From Lepidodermella squamata (lineage: Eukaryota; Gastrotricha), in assembly GCA_047495785.1 (NCBI GenBank), contig JBLDXI010000028.1, forward strand, positions 62,001 through 126,000: DNA of 64,000 bases. Direction: 5' to 3'. Position numbers and translations under genes: made by a program. Of this stretch, positions 1 to 13,000 are shown piece by piece (the stretch's first letter is position 1; each line of letters begins with the position of its first letter). Under the pieces are notes generated by a model. The model ran no database searches. It was not told where the DNA came from and saw only the letters and a program-made list of their open reading frames with translations.

Positions 1-2675
1 CGAAAACGTGAAAGAGACGTCTCGCCCCCTTTTCACCGGCGCCCTTTTCTTAGTGTTCGGCCATCGAGGCGCGTCTGTCCCCATTGATGCGCTTGCTTTC
101 ATTTCGCGATCACCACCTAGTTTCTGTATTTATTCGACGCCTAGATCACTTGACCAGTAGCTCCTAGTGTTACACCAAGGCACACCTGCTTGCTGCTGAA
201 CGAGATCGTCTTCGAATCGTCTCTTCGCGGCGATGATGTCTGTCGATAGTCGACGCAGTGCATCGCAGCGTGTCTATACAAGACACATAGTAGTAGTCGC
301 GGTAGGAAGTAGTAGTAGCCGAAGCGGTAACATACATCAACAAACAACACAGCAATGCTCTATTAGTGTATAATATTTTCGTATAGTACCTGAGATGCGC
401 GCGCAATATATGAAAGGCAAACATTGTGTGTTCGGAATGGCATCGGCTGCTACTACTACAACTGCTACTACTACTACCTACTCCCAATCCAAAGATCCAC
501 CCACCCCTACCTGTGCTTGTGCTCGTGTGTGTGTGTGTCTACGCAATCGCGAGTCGGCAAACTTTCCGACATCAACATCAGCCGGGGAACTGCTGGGACG
601 ATGACGGACGCGCTGTTGTGGTGGGCTAGGTAGGCAATGCCTGGCTGGCTGGCTGCTGGTGGTAGTTGCCTACCTTGTGTAATGTATAGCAAACACACAT
701 ACCGACTGCCGCTCCTGCCTCTCTCTCTCTGTGCTCTTCCTTATTTTGGTAATACAATAATATAATAAATAGTAGTAGCAGACAAGCTAAGCGATGGCAT
801 GTATAATATTACCGGCGCGTGTTTGATTACTTATTACTACTACGACTACTACTACTGGTTGGCTGGCTGGTACGAAGACGGCAGAATGAATCCGCAGCGC
901 CTTCGGTTCGTTGCCATCATCCATCCATCAATCCCGAACTGACTGACTGACTTACGCCGCCGCTGCCGCACACGTAGCAGCTTCTCCTTCTTCTTCTTCG
1001 ACGACGACGAAGACCAAGACATAGACTATAGGTATATACCGGGCGTGTTTATGCGTGCCGTATGCTCTTAAGCCATCATCAGCCAGCCAGCCAGCCAGCA
1101 ACCGCCCAAGTCATTGCCTTTTTACCTATATATTTAGTACCATGGGCACTTACTACTACTACTATTACTGGTGCTTCTTTATTGCTGCTGCTGCTGCTAC
1201 GGGTGTAACATGACGCGGCAACGGCTATTCTTCGTTGTTTTGTTGTTGTATTGTGCGCGTGTTGTTGTTGCTTAGGGCGCGGCGCATCAGCATCAGCATC
1301 ATTTATTCTATGTAGAGATCGTACATGCGAGAACGCGCGCGCTCGCCTCGCTGCATCAGTCAGTCAGTCACGGCCTGACGGCTACGAGTGAACGAGCGAG
1401 CGAGCGAGCGATTTCGAACCGCAACCACCACCACCAGCATCGCCGAATCGCCAATCGCACACACACACATGTGTATTGCTGCGATCGCGGTTTATTACCA
1501 ACGTAACACCAGAACCCGGCCGCATTACACACCGTTATGCCACCACAACCACCGAAGATGCGTCTGAGCCTCTGCTCGGAGCAGATCATCATCATCATCA
1601 TCATCCCCATCACCCATCACCATCGCCATCATCATCATCGGCGTGGTGGTTGGTGATAGTAGAACCATGTGTGTGTGTGTGTGTGTGTGTGGTTGAACAC
1701 ACCAGCAGCCATTGCCTGCTTGGTTCGGAATTCGTTCCGAATAGTATTACGAATTGCTATAATATTACGATCAGCCTGGCGCATCACATCCTATGCCTGC
1801 CTGTGATGAGAAGCGGAGCCTGGGCGCGAAAAGACGCACGCCATCATGCCCGAGATCGTTATTACTTATTTACGAGCAACAGCCGGGGCGGGGCGAGCGG
1901 GCGATTACACCCGCTTGATTATTACCGCTTGCTCTCTCTCTCTCTCTCTCTCGTTCGCTCACTGATGGATGCTCCGGTGAGGTACCCACCACCGTAAATC
2001 ACCGTGTTTTCACGCACTGTTACCATTGTTTTGCTGTTTGTTACCTAAATACCTAAATTCGATTTGTATTACCATCCCTACATACTTATTTTGTATTAGG
2101 CATTTAACAGACAGTGTGTGCGAGCTTAACTTAGCCGTCCTTTCACAGTTGTTACCTTTTTGTTCGAACCTGCCGCTGCAACTGCAACTACGACGACGCC
2201 GCATCATCGACGACACACGAGTTCCCGCGTTTCTACTCCGCAGTTTTCCACGTAGCCATTTTCGTTTGTCGTGACTGCGTTTTTTCTCCCCGCACTTAGT
2301 TCAACACATCATCAACTTCAACTTCAACTTCTTCCACGAGTTTCGCGTGTGTGATTGCCGAACGAAATCATTCGATAAATCGATCGATCGAAGGAAAAAC
2401 TGGTGTTGTCAACTAAGACTACTACGACGACGACGACTACTTCGCGTGTTCTCTAATCTATTTCTGCTCTGCTGTGTGTGCTGCGTGCCGTGCTGTTCAT
2501 CAACTCATCAATATCATCATCATCAACTCGTGTCTCTGCTGCTTCTTCATCATCATTTGACCGGTTGCTGTTCCGCTTCATCAAACACACACTCAACTAT
2601 ACACACACTCACGTGTTTTTCTCTTGATTTATTTCGAAAATTCAACTAATACTCAGCAATAACTATCCTGCAACT
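1..2675. other. Microsatellite-rich upstream region of the RNA-binding protein gene
   Basis: No gene is recognised here. The stretch is crowded with simple repeats: TAC/TAG triplets, GGCT, CAT/ATC triplets, (GT)n at 1669-1691 and (TC)n at 1931-1952. Several open frames run through the repeats, but their translations are homopolymer-like and show no domain. The last few hundred bases before 2676 are pyrimidine-rich with scattered CAT/CAA triplets and probably include the 5' UTR and promoter of the RBM24/38-like gene. No clear TATA box or splice pattern could be fixed. Confidence 0.6.
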
Positions 2676-4731
2676 ATGGCTGCAACTACTCAAAGCGTGA
2701 CCAGCGTTAACGGCGGACAAGTGACGCCGTCGGTGACTAGCGGCGGCGGTGGCGGCGTCGCCAACCGCCCGCCCTACAAGGACACGACCCTCACGAAGCT
2801 GTTCGTCGGCGGCCTGCCGTACCACACAACGGACGACACGCTGCGCAAGCACTTCGAGCAGTACGGCGACATCGAAGAAGCCGTCGTGATCACGGACCGG
2901 CAGACGGCCAAGTCCAAGGGCTACGGCTTCGTCACCATGTCCGACCCGGCGGCGGCGGCGCGCGCGTGCCAGGACCCGAACCCGATCATCGACGGGCGCA
3001 AGGCCAACGTCAACCTGGCGTTCCTCGGCGCCAAGCCGCGCACCATCCAAAGCTCAGGACTAGGTTAGTCATTCTTACTGAAAAATATACCTATCCGTTT
3101 ATCATACAACAACGCAACAATTTGTTTTATACATAACTGAATTTTTTTGCCTACAGCTGCTGCTTTACCGTTTGCGTTCCGAACCGCCGGCATTCCGACG
3201 CTGTTGCCAACCGGCCAAATTGGGTGAGTTCCACAAGGCTTTAATTATTTTATCAATTATTTTTTCAATTATTCTAATTGTTACTACAACCTATTAATTA
3301 ATAATATATCGTTGATATTATTTCAACAAATCGCAACTGCAGTTGATGATGATGATCAATCGCAGCCAGCCCGCGGCATCCACTTCCGTTCATCCAAGTA
3401 GGGTTCAAAGACATTATTATCTGATTCTATAAGCGTGGTTGTACTATATTATACCTCGAGAGTTGTTGAGACTGTTGAAGCTGCCGTGGCGTGTTTTTTG
3501 CGAGTGACCTTTTTCTTCACTTTTTCTCGACATTTCGGTTTTAATTCACTACGCAACTTTTGCGCGCGTGCAACAAAAAAAAACAAAAAAACGCATATAC
3601 ATATAGCTTCCCACTCTACGTGTCTTTTCTATTACTATCAAAAAATATTAATAATAATTGAAAAAATAGGCTATGATGTGTCATTGAGTGATTTTTATTG
3701 AGTGCGAGTTTTTATTACATAATATACTATTGAGGTGGTGTCTGTCGTGTCACACGCATCAGATGAGCGCGCGCGCGCGCGCGCGGCTGGCTGTTTTTTT
3801 TATATTATCACCACCACCACCGCCACCACGGCCAATACCTCCTACCTATCTACCACCCGCTCTTAGCTGATATCACTATCTCTGTCGCTCATGCTACTAC
3901 TGCCCATATCATCCTCATCCTGATTGGTTTTTTTGTTGTTATTTGTTGATGATTTTTCCTCACATTTTGCTACATGAGTACATGATCATAGTACGCGAGT
4001 ACATGAAATGGTTATGGTACATGGATATTAATCGATTTGTTGTTCTTATTTTTCTCTGTGCAGAATCCAGCCGTACGTGTACGCGACGAACCCGGGGCAG
4101 TCGTCGACGTCGACGCTGTTGTCGGCGGCGACGTCGCCGCAACTGCAACAACTGCTGCTGCAGCCGGCGCACCACAGCGCCAACTCGATGTCGAACGCCG
4201 CCGCGCTGCAGAACGCCGCGCAACAGGCGGCCGCCAACGCCGGCACCACCGCCCACCTCATCGACTACGCCACTTACAGCCAACTGGTTGGTCTCTTCAA
4301 TGTCTCTTTTACTTCACATTTTTATTATTAGCATTTTACATAATATTTTGAGCCTCCACAATTGATCGAAGTTTATCAACAAATCTTATTTTAATCAATT
4401 TTAGATTAATTTTAGCCAGCCATTTTCCACTGAATATTCCCTATATTTAGATTAATTAACCATCTTCAATGTAATAATGAAATGCTAATAAGTATTTTGC
4501 GTTTTCTTGTTACAGCTGAACGCTGCGGCCGCGGCTGCTGCTGCTGACCAAGTGTCGCCGTCGGCGGTGTCGGCGGCGCTGTCGTCGCCGTACGTCACCT
4601 CGCCGACAGCGTACACCCTGGCGGCGAACCCGTACGCGGCGCTCAACACGTCGGCGCTCGGCAACTCGGCGCTGACCACGGCCGCGCTCCAGGCCGCCTA
4701 CCAGGCCGCCGCCGCCCAGGACCGTGTCTGA
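2676..4731 (+). CDS. RBM24: RBM24/RBM38 (SUP-12)-type RNA-binding protein
   Basis: Four exons are read with consistent phases: 2676-3063, 3157-3223, 4064-4286 and 4516-4731, giving 297 residues. One RRM lies at about residues 40-120, with RNP2 LFVGGL (42-47) and RNP1 KGYGFVTM (81-88), followed by the family-typical AFLGAKPR stretch. The rest is a low-complexity Ala/Gln/Ser/Tyr-rich tail, as in RBM24, RBM38 and C. elegans SUP-12. Those proteins bind GU-rich RNA and control splicing and mRNA stability, notably in muscle. Coding GC is very high against AT-rich introns. The 840-bp second intron is mostly low complexity, including a GC-dinucleotide run near 3769-3784. The start is the first ATG with an N-terminus of sensible length before the RRM. 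Whether it is RBM24 or RBM38 cannot be decided in an invertebrate, which usually has one copy. Confidence 0.9.
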
Positions 4732-7700
4732 GCGAGCGATCGAGCGACTACGACTACGCCTACGACCTACGACGTGTCCACCCACCGTTTCACTACCCAC
4801 TTTCCACTGTCCAAGTCCACCACATTTTATGCAAGTCAAGTCAAGTCAAGTCATCACCCATCGTCACATCCATCCCATTTCTATACACAACCCGCCTCGG
4901 CATACCTACATGACAATTTCGATGATGACAATTCAGTGTTATTCAGTGATATCACACGCGTTACATTGTATATCATTTTACTATAAGCAGGATGGATCAC
5001 TTTTTTTTATACTGATCTTCAATGATTGAATGAACAACCGACCACTTCTTCTTCTTCTTCTGATACAACGGCGGCGATGCAACACAATTCTGATACATAC
5101 ATTATGGTAATATGAAACAAAACGGTGGATCGCTATAACTGAGCCAATATGATATCTATATTATATTATAATGCAATTGTCGATGCAATAATTGTTAGTA
5201 GAGTCCGTATAATATGCGCACCACGTGATCGCGCGCGCACCGATTTTCGCGAAAATCGATAAATAATACACAGCAGTGTTACATGTCTTCGCCGCCGCCG
5301 CCGCCGCCGCCGTTGTCGTCGCGCCTGTTACAAGTATTTACTTACCTGCTGCATACCTGGCTAGAATCAGGCAGCAGGCAGTCGCACGGTTATTACATGC
5401 TATATTTTATCAACAACAACAACAACTACTTCGAGGCGTTGCGTCACACCATCGCTCGCATGCCAATCGCTATATATTTATCTATACTACTATATTATTA
5501 TTTATCTCTCGCTCGCTGCTGCGTTTTCAGCGCCGCAAAATACTCATCGAGGTCGCCACGCACACCTCTGTACACATCATCATTTTTTATATTCGAACAA
5601 ATTATTTATAATAACAGTATCATCATTCGCATTATTATTATTATTATTATTATCATTATTGTTATTATTTGTGTAAATTATGATCGCACAAAAAATGATT
5701 CCGAGACGCCGATAAAATCAAATTTCGTCTTCTCTTCAAATGCGATTGACCTGTTGTTTTTGAAGAACCGTTCATTCACTTCTTCTTCTTCTTCAACTTC
5801 TTCATCTTCTTCATCTTCTTGTTTTTATACGCCGATTTTTGAACAGAAAACAAAACAATTCATGACCGACACTCGATTTTTTGTTCGAGGTCATCTCGCA
5901 GCAGCATCGTCATCGCGCGCATGAACATGACTTGTATGTAATATTATACACAGTTATCATGATACTTACTATGCAAATTTCTAGTGCTATACCCTGTCTA
6001 TGCACAAGACTATGGACGACTGGCTATACTGTTCGATGACGACGAGTGAATGACGACGCGCCCAGGGAAAAATGTTGGACGGGCTGGTTTGCAGATGATT
6101 ATTTGTATGGTACCACCTGAATGAATGAGCAGTGAATGAATGAAAGAAAGAAAGAATGAGAGCCAATCAATGACAATGCCCGCTGTACAGACTATTATAG
6201 CTAGTTGATTATTATAATATGATCAATTGTTATTGCTATAGTATATTATGCAAAATTCAAATTTTAAAAATTTTAATGCGATATCTGATGATTCTTACAA
6301 AAATATTAAATAATTATTATACAAAATATAAATATATATATATTCAAAGACTCACACGCTGCAAAACGTTATGCAAATAAAACAAAATGATACGTTACTA
6401 AATTTTTACGGTTTTTTTGTCGTTGCAACCTGAGGGAAAAGAAAACGCACTTGGGACACATTATCATCATTTGCGTTTTATTTTTGTTTCTTGCTTTTTT
6501 CAGTCGCTCTCAATTTTTCAGAGTCAATATAAGAATGATAATATAACAGTAGTAAATTATGCGTATTCTCCCGTCAATCAATCTTTATCCTCTTTCGTCT
6601 TTATTCTTTCTTCTTGCGTGTTTCCACCAGCTGCTGCAAGTTTTAGCGAGTTATGTACCTAAATTAATATCCAATAATTTTTGTTACATCAAATTGTATA
6701 TAAAAATATATTTTGTTTTTACTCGACCGCGAACGCTGATTTTTCAAAACGTCCCGCCGCCGCCGCCGCTGCGTTAGGTGTTGCGCCTGCCTACCCTGCT
6801 GGAATCCTGCCGCCAGCCAGCTTATGCCAATGACGCACCCCTGTCTCCTTACTTGATTTATATTTGTTTGATTTTGTAACTCATGTTATGTTTCAGAGCA
6901 GCTAAAGCAGTTGAGCAGTTGAGCCATTAGCCAACTCGCAACCGGCCGGCAGGCTCGCTTCGCTCGCCGCCGGCCGCTTGCTCTCTATCTACTAATATAA
7001 GCTCATACTAATATAAGCCACCTACTGTACACAAACAACTAAGTAAGCTGAACCATGTATTGAAGAGTTGCAGCAGATACATGGTGGTCTTCACTTCCAT
7101 CGTTAAAAGACTACTAAAGCACTTATGACTTATGAGCTGAATGATTGGCCTGCTAGTATCTCTTAACGTTGTGAGGTGTGAGTTAGCTTTGCTGCTTGCT
7201 TTTAATACAGATCAGTTGAAAATACTGTTTCCTGTATGCATTACTTGCTTATATATTGAAATATCATGCAACAGCAATCTATATATTTCATTATAAGAGC
7301 AGTATTATTGAAGCTGTCGTTGCAGTGATAACTCATGCCTAGCCTCGCATTTTCATGTTGCTCTGAAAAGATGCTTGAAACTTCTGTAAACTTATTATTA
7401 ATGTTTAGCAACATTTGTAATAAAGCATGCAGTGCCCAATATATATACCGGTTATACTGATGCTGAAACGGACCGAATTGACAAGATAATCTGCTACTAA
7501 TTTTTACTTCAAGCAAACTTTCTTTTCTGAGCTGTCAACTTTGGGATTTGTGCTCTTAAAGAAATAAGATAAATAAGAACAAAGTTAACAGCTTCCTGAA
7601 TGTAATTTTCAAGTTATAGTTACAACGGCTTCTAAAGTGACCCCATTGACATTTCTTGTTTTTAGTGCGTTTAATGATTGAATTGCCATTGATGATTTGC

Positions 7701-7749
7701 AAGGACGAAGAAGAAGAAGAAATAGAGGAAAACAACACTGTCATAAATT

Positions 7750-8632
7750 TCACGCGTGACGGTGGCGCAAGAAAGTGATCACGCGTGACGGATTTACAAA
7801 GTGAGCAAGGATGTGAGAATTGAGGCTTGTTGATGAATTTTCAATGTCTTTTTAGGTAGAAAGATGGAAATGTGAACACTTCTGTTCAATTCGACAGAGT
7901 TGGGAAAATTGCCAGTGGATAAAGTCACTACGTGGTTTGATTGAGTCGTACTTCTATAATCAGCGAGCTATTCAGCCGTTTAGATGAAAAATCGACTGGT
8001 CTTCAGCATAGAAGAGACAGATATGTAAGCTTTCTGTCAATTGATAAAGGGAACTGAAAGATTAATATTGTTAACTGTTTACAGAATGTGCACCGATAAA
8101 TGCTACACAACGGCTTAAAATGGCGAAAGGCGCAGTTTCAGTCACACAAACAGACTATTTGATGGTTAACTTTGGGCCGCCTACACGCAAGATCTTCGCG
8201 CCATCTAACAATCTGCACGGAATTATGCACGTCTCAAGCTAAGGAGAAGAGAAGCGAGCAAATGTACACAGTTCGAAGTTCGACAAGCAAATTGCAGCAA
8301 CGCCAGCAAAACACAAGGAAGTAAATTCCTGAACTATTTGGAACATTGATTCTTTGTGAAGCGAGATGATTGTGATAATGACGAGTGTGGTAGTGCTTAT
8401 TGAGCTTATTATTGATTGGAGTTCGTTGGTCGTAAATGAAGACAATAAATGAGAATATTTGAAATCCTCCGCGTTTTGGCGCCGAATCAAAAATAGAATG
8501 GGACAGAAGGTAAGCAGCTGATAGAGGATCATCACATGATTTGGGTCTAAGTGAAGCTATATTTAGAAATGCTGGGCCGGTAGGAATAATTCCGTCACGC
8601 GTGATACGCTGTCGAAAAGGGATTACGCGTGA
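7750..8632. repeat. Inverted-repeat-bounded element with paired TCACGCGTGA palindromes
   Basis: The 10-bp palindrome TCACGCGTGA occurs at 7750-7759, 7779-7788 and 8595-8604, with a near copy (TTACGCGTGA) at 8623-8632. Within each pair the copies start 28-29 bp apart. The two pairs are in inverted orientation: the inner copies read outward into GACGGA-TTTA on the left and its complement on the right. They bound about 880 bp with no coding capacity that I can recognise. A non-autonomous DNA transposon fits best. Clear target-site duplications are not visible. Confidence 0.5.
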
Positions 8633-9913
8633 CCGATTAAAAAGCCGGCGTTGGATGTATCTCTCCGTTTTCGATGTGATGTTTTATTTTCGTCTAAATT
8701 ACTAGGACTAAACAAAATTCTCAAATTATATGTGCGGTGCTGATTCGGGCAAATTATATGCCGCCGATTATTGTTATGATTACGTCAATTTTGAGTCGGC
8801 CTCTTTGTCTCTGTCTCTATCTCTTTCAGTTTTCGTGTATCGCATCGCTTGGTCGTATAATATGCTCTTGGCCTCTTTCGTATCATTGAATTTTCAACAA
8901 ATATTCCCTCACAATTTCGATACGTGAATTGAAATTATTTATTTAAAATTGATTACAGCCGCCGTGCCATCTTTCAGTGCCATCTCCAACCGTCATACAA
9001 ATAATATGGGCTTCCTCTCAGTTCTCGTGTCCTGTCATTTGTTGTGTTAATTAGTATCAAATTAACTCGCTGTTACTATTTTTCACATGCTTCTTCCCTT
9101 ATTTCGGATTTGTTAGACACGCTGCTGCATTTTTTTCGCTTGGCCTGGTTGCGCTATCCATGCTTTAATGTCCGAAAAATGTTGTATCACTAAACGTGCT
9201 ATTCTATCGAACCATCAAAAATAATATTATTCAATCGCTTTTTTCTTATTTCTTTCAGCTCATTATGCGTATTCGCGCAGTTTTGAAACACAGAGAATAT
9301 ATTATAAGTTATAGTATCTGTATAAGAATTTTTGTCGAAATGTATATAATAACTGTTCCGGAATTTGAAGTTTGTTTTTGTTCAAACAATAACGACGACG
9401 ACAACGACAACGATAACGACACGGACTTTGAAATAATAATATTTATATTCTATAATATGTATAGAGGATTGCAGTCGCGCGCGGCAAAAAATACTCTCAA
9501 TTATATATGAATAATCAAAAGTGCGCGGGCGGCTATTTTAACATGACCCCGATCGGTATAGGCTACAAGTAATACTGGTCAAGGTCACACAAACAGAGTT
9601 ATTACGACGCCGTTTTTTTGTGTGTTCTCATAAAAGCAGGTGAGAAGGTGTGTGAAAAACAGTCAAGTCAGTCGAAAGGTCAGTCGAATCAAGGTCGGTA
9701 TCATTAAACAAAGCGCAAATCGGGATTTCAATCAAGACTAGCAAATAATCATTTTTGTTTTGTATATATCACGTACGAAACAGTATAGTGACTTTCAATA
9801 AGTAAGTAATCCAAGTAATAATAGTATAATATAATAGTAATATTTATAGGAAGTGTTCGAAAGCGATGAAGAGTGGTGGATTTATTCTCGGTATGCGGTG
9901 TCATTATTATTAT

Positions 9914-9919
9914 TTTATT
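9914..9919 (-). promoter_or_regulatory. Candidate poly(A) signal of the KSR-like gene
   Basis: AATAAA on the minus strand, about 108 nt beyond the KSR-like stop codon at 10027. Position and strand fit a polyadenylation signal. Confidence 0.45.
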
Positions 9920-10026
9920 CGATTGGTTCCTTGAACACAATGATCTCTGATGATAGATAATATGTGTGCGCGCGGATTGAGAAAGCTTTTATTAGGTATA
10001 GTACAGGTATCAATTCAATTCATCTT

Positions 10027-13000
10027 TCAGTAATAGGCGATGGCGCCGGTTCGCTGCGACGAACTCAGGTGATTGAGCCGTTCCGGCACCGACGAACACC
10101 GCCGCCGTTGTTGCTGCTCGGCGAACGCCTGACTAGACGGTGTCTATAACATAGGAATACACATTGATGAGAAAAACCATCCAAAATAATTAATCATGTG
10201 ATGCTTACGATTTCTTGAATATGCCGGTAAATATCTTTGAAAAAGGGCCGCGACAACGGGTCGTGACACCAGCAGTCCTCGATTAATTGCTGTAGCAAAT
10301 AAAATAAAAAAATTAGGACAATCGATTATTTCTTATTATGGTTATAAATAGCTCAGGCGTAGAAAATGAGCTCATTTCAAGCGCGCAGTCTCGCAGGAAG
10401 CTAAGCGCTTCCGCATAGGTATACTGAATCATGATTTTTCGAGAGGCGACAATAATTTTTAGGTCAAAATGAATGAATGCACATACCCTGATGCTGGCGA
10501 GCACCGAGCTGTTAAGCAGTTGTTGCTGTTGTTGCTGTGGATTGCCGTTGTTGATTGTTGCGTCTGATGCGTTGTTGTTGTAAGAGGGCGAAGGGGCGGA
10601 GTCGAAAGCAGGCCGGCAGCCGGACGCGATCTGGTAGATGGCGACGTCGAGCGGCGTGCCGGCGAACGGGAACTCGGAGTAGACGACCTCGTAGAGCAGC
10701 GTGCCGAAGGCGAACACGTCGGTGTCGGTGGTGGGCGCGGCTTTGAAGGCGATGCGCGGCGGCATGTTCACGTGCACCTGCGCCACGATCGACAGCGACT
10801 TGAGCAGCTCCGGCGCCAGGTACGTTACCACGCCGCGTGAAAGACAGGCGTACCTATTGTATTTATATACACAATATTAGTATCTACATACACAAGTATC
10901 TACATTTCGAATTGAATGTGTCTCTATACGAACCCGTGCTTGACGTAGTCGCGCCGCGGCTTCGAGCAGTCGGCCATGGAAATTTTGAGTTTGCCGTCGA
11001 TGAAGACGTTGCGCGAGTTGAGGTGGCCGAGCACGATGTTGCGCGAGTGCAGGTAGCCCATGCCCTGCGCCAGCTGCCGCCCGATCGCCAGCACGTTGGG
11101 CGCGAGGCTGACGCCACTGACGTGGATCTGGTCGAACAGCGACACGCTGCACTGCACCGAGATGACGATGGCGAGGGCGGCGCGCTCGACGGCGGCGCCC
11201 ATGAAGAGCGCGACGTTGTCGTGGCGCAGCGTCACCATCTTGTGCACCTCGGACCAGAACGCGCCGACGTCGCGGTCCGTGAACCCGCTGAACAGGTGGA
11301 TCATCACCGAGCCGTACCACCGCCCCGCGAATATCTTGTGCCCGTCCGAGTCGCGCACGCAGTCGCCGAACTCGAGGTCCGCGAACGGAATCGCGCAGTC
11401 AGAACACACCTGCAGTAACAGTCATAATAATAAATAACATCAAACAATAAATGCTCAATTTCTTATTGATATGAGCAGTATCAACGTTTTTCTACATTTT
11501 TTCTGTTGTTGCGTCTAGCCTTAAATTCGGGTTTACACTATACATCCTAGTTTTATCCATTTTTCTCCTCGTCTGCACTCAATTCTGGCCAAACTCCATT
11601 TTCATGGCAGCTGATTAGCGTTATTTTCACATACAGCTACATTAATTTCAAAAGCAGAGGAGACATATAGCAGCTGAAGTGTCAATCTGCTTTTTATAAT
11701 AACACTAGGTATCTTTCGTCGCAACTTGAATGATGACAGGTTTTAAACATTAGTTGATACATATATTTTGCATTTTTCAAGAGCACCTAACATGACAGTA
11801 AAGACAAGCCGATAAAAGCGGGGTTTCATCCTTTTGACAAGATAGTTCGAGCTATAGTTGTCTTGAAATTATCTAAAATAAATTGTCCGTTTCAATCGAA
11901 AAACGTGAAAAAATGAATTTACGCTTGCTTCAATTTATAAAAACCTATTAGGTATGAGGAATAATTTGTGATAAACGAACCGAGTCTCGCGCCGAGTCCT
12001 GCGTCTGGGTGACGTAGTGGCGCCAGCCGGCGCGGCGCTCCGCCATGGTCGCCATGCCGCGCACCGTGCCGCCCAGCTCGCCGGCCGCGTCGTCTTCGTT
12101 GTAGAACGCGTCGTTCGCCGCCCCGCCGCCCGCTCCTCCCGCCTGACTCAACGCGCCGTTCGCGTTCAGCCCAGACAGCGCGTCGTTATCACCGGCACCG
12201 GCGCCGTTGTTCAGGCTCAGCTTGGACGCGAGCCGGTCGATGAGCGGCCACGACGCGCTCAGCTGCAGGCCCGGCTGTTCGTAGTCGTTCGTCGACACGG
12301 TCGACGTCTCCGGGTTGCCGCGCATCCCGCCGCCGCCCAAGCGAGCGCCCCTGCCACCGCGCACGGCCGCCGAGCCGCCGCGCCGCCCCCGCCCCGCCGG
12401 ACAGCTGATCGTCGACGTGACGGTGAATGCGGTTTTGGCATGCACCTGCAGGTAGGCGGCGTGGCGGGTGGCGCGACTCGGGTCCACGGCGACGCCGAGC
12501 TGGTTCTTGAGCTGCTCGCGGCGCTCCTTCTCGGCCATCTCGCGGCGCTGCCGGCCGACACGCCGCTTCAGCTCCAGCAGCGAGTTGGTCGACTCGGACG
12601 AGGCGAGCGACGAGTCGGAGGCGCGCCGCTCGCCCACCGTGATCTTGACGGGCGGGTGGTGGTGGTGGTGGGTGAGGGGCGGGATGACGACGTCGAGGTC
12701 GGTGAGGCTCGGTTGCGAGTCGCACAGGCTCGTCGACGACGACGACGTGGAGAGCGAGGCGCCGGACAGCGACGACGACGACGCCGACGCCGACGAGGCG
12801 GACAGGCGGAGAGAGGCGAGCGAGCCGCCGCGTTTGTCGCGCGACGACCGCGGCGCGAAGATCTTGCGCGCGAACCACCGCTTGATGCGCTCGAGCATGA
12901 CGCGGAACGACGACACCGCCAGCGCGTCGCCACTCCCAGTCCCGGCCCCAGCCGCGGCCGCTTTCGCCGCGTGGCTCGAGCGAGCCGACATCGGGTAGCC

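Larger units (their letters stand above)
4732..10026. other. Gene-poor AT-rich intergenic region
   Basis: This should begin with the 3' UTR of the RBM24/38-like gene; the exact poly(A) site is unclear. I see no convincing exon. Open frames at 5.3-5.9, 7.2-7.8, 8.2-8.5 and 9.2-9.5 kb are AT-rich or repeat-driven and lack recognisable motifs or splice sites. Contents include (ATT)n at 5632-5668, TTC runs near 5780-5820, a GC hairpin at 6943-6976, and the inverted-repeat element at 7750-8632. The right edge belongs to the 3' UTR of the KSR-like gene. Confidence 0.6.

Noticed and set aside
1476-1997. 173-codon open frame with His-rich stretch
   Set aside because: Driven by ATC/CAT, GT and TC microsatellites; no conserved features or splice context.
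5283-5924. 213-codon open frame with Pro, Ile and Ser runs
   Set aside because: Made of GCC, ATT and TTC microsatellites in three successive blocks; not protein-like.
6943-6976. GC-rich hairpin (CGGCCGGC paired with GCCGGCCG)
   Set aside because: Short stem in isolation with no associated element; could be chance in a locally GC-rich patch.
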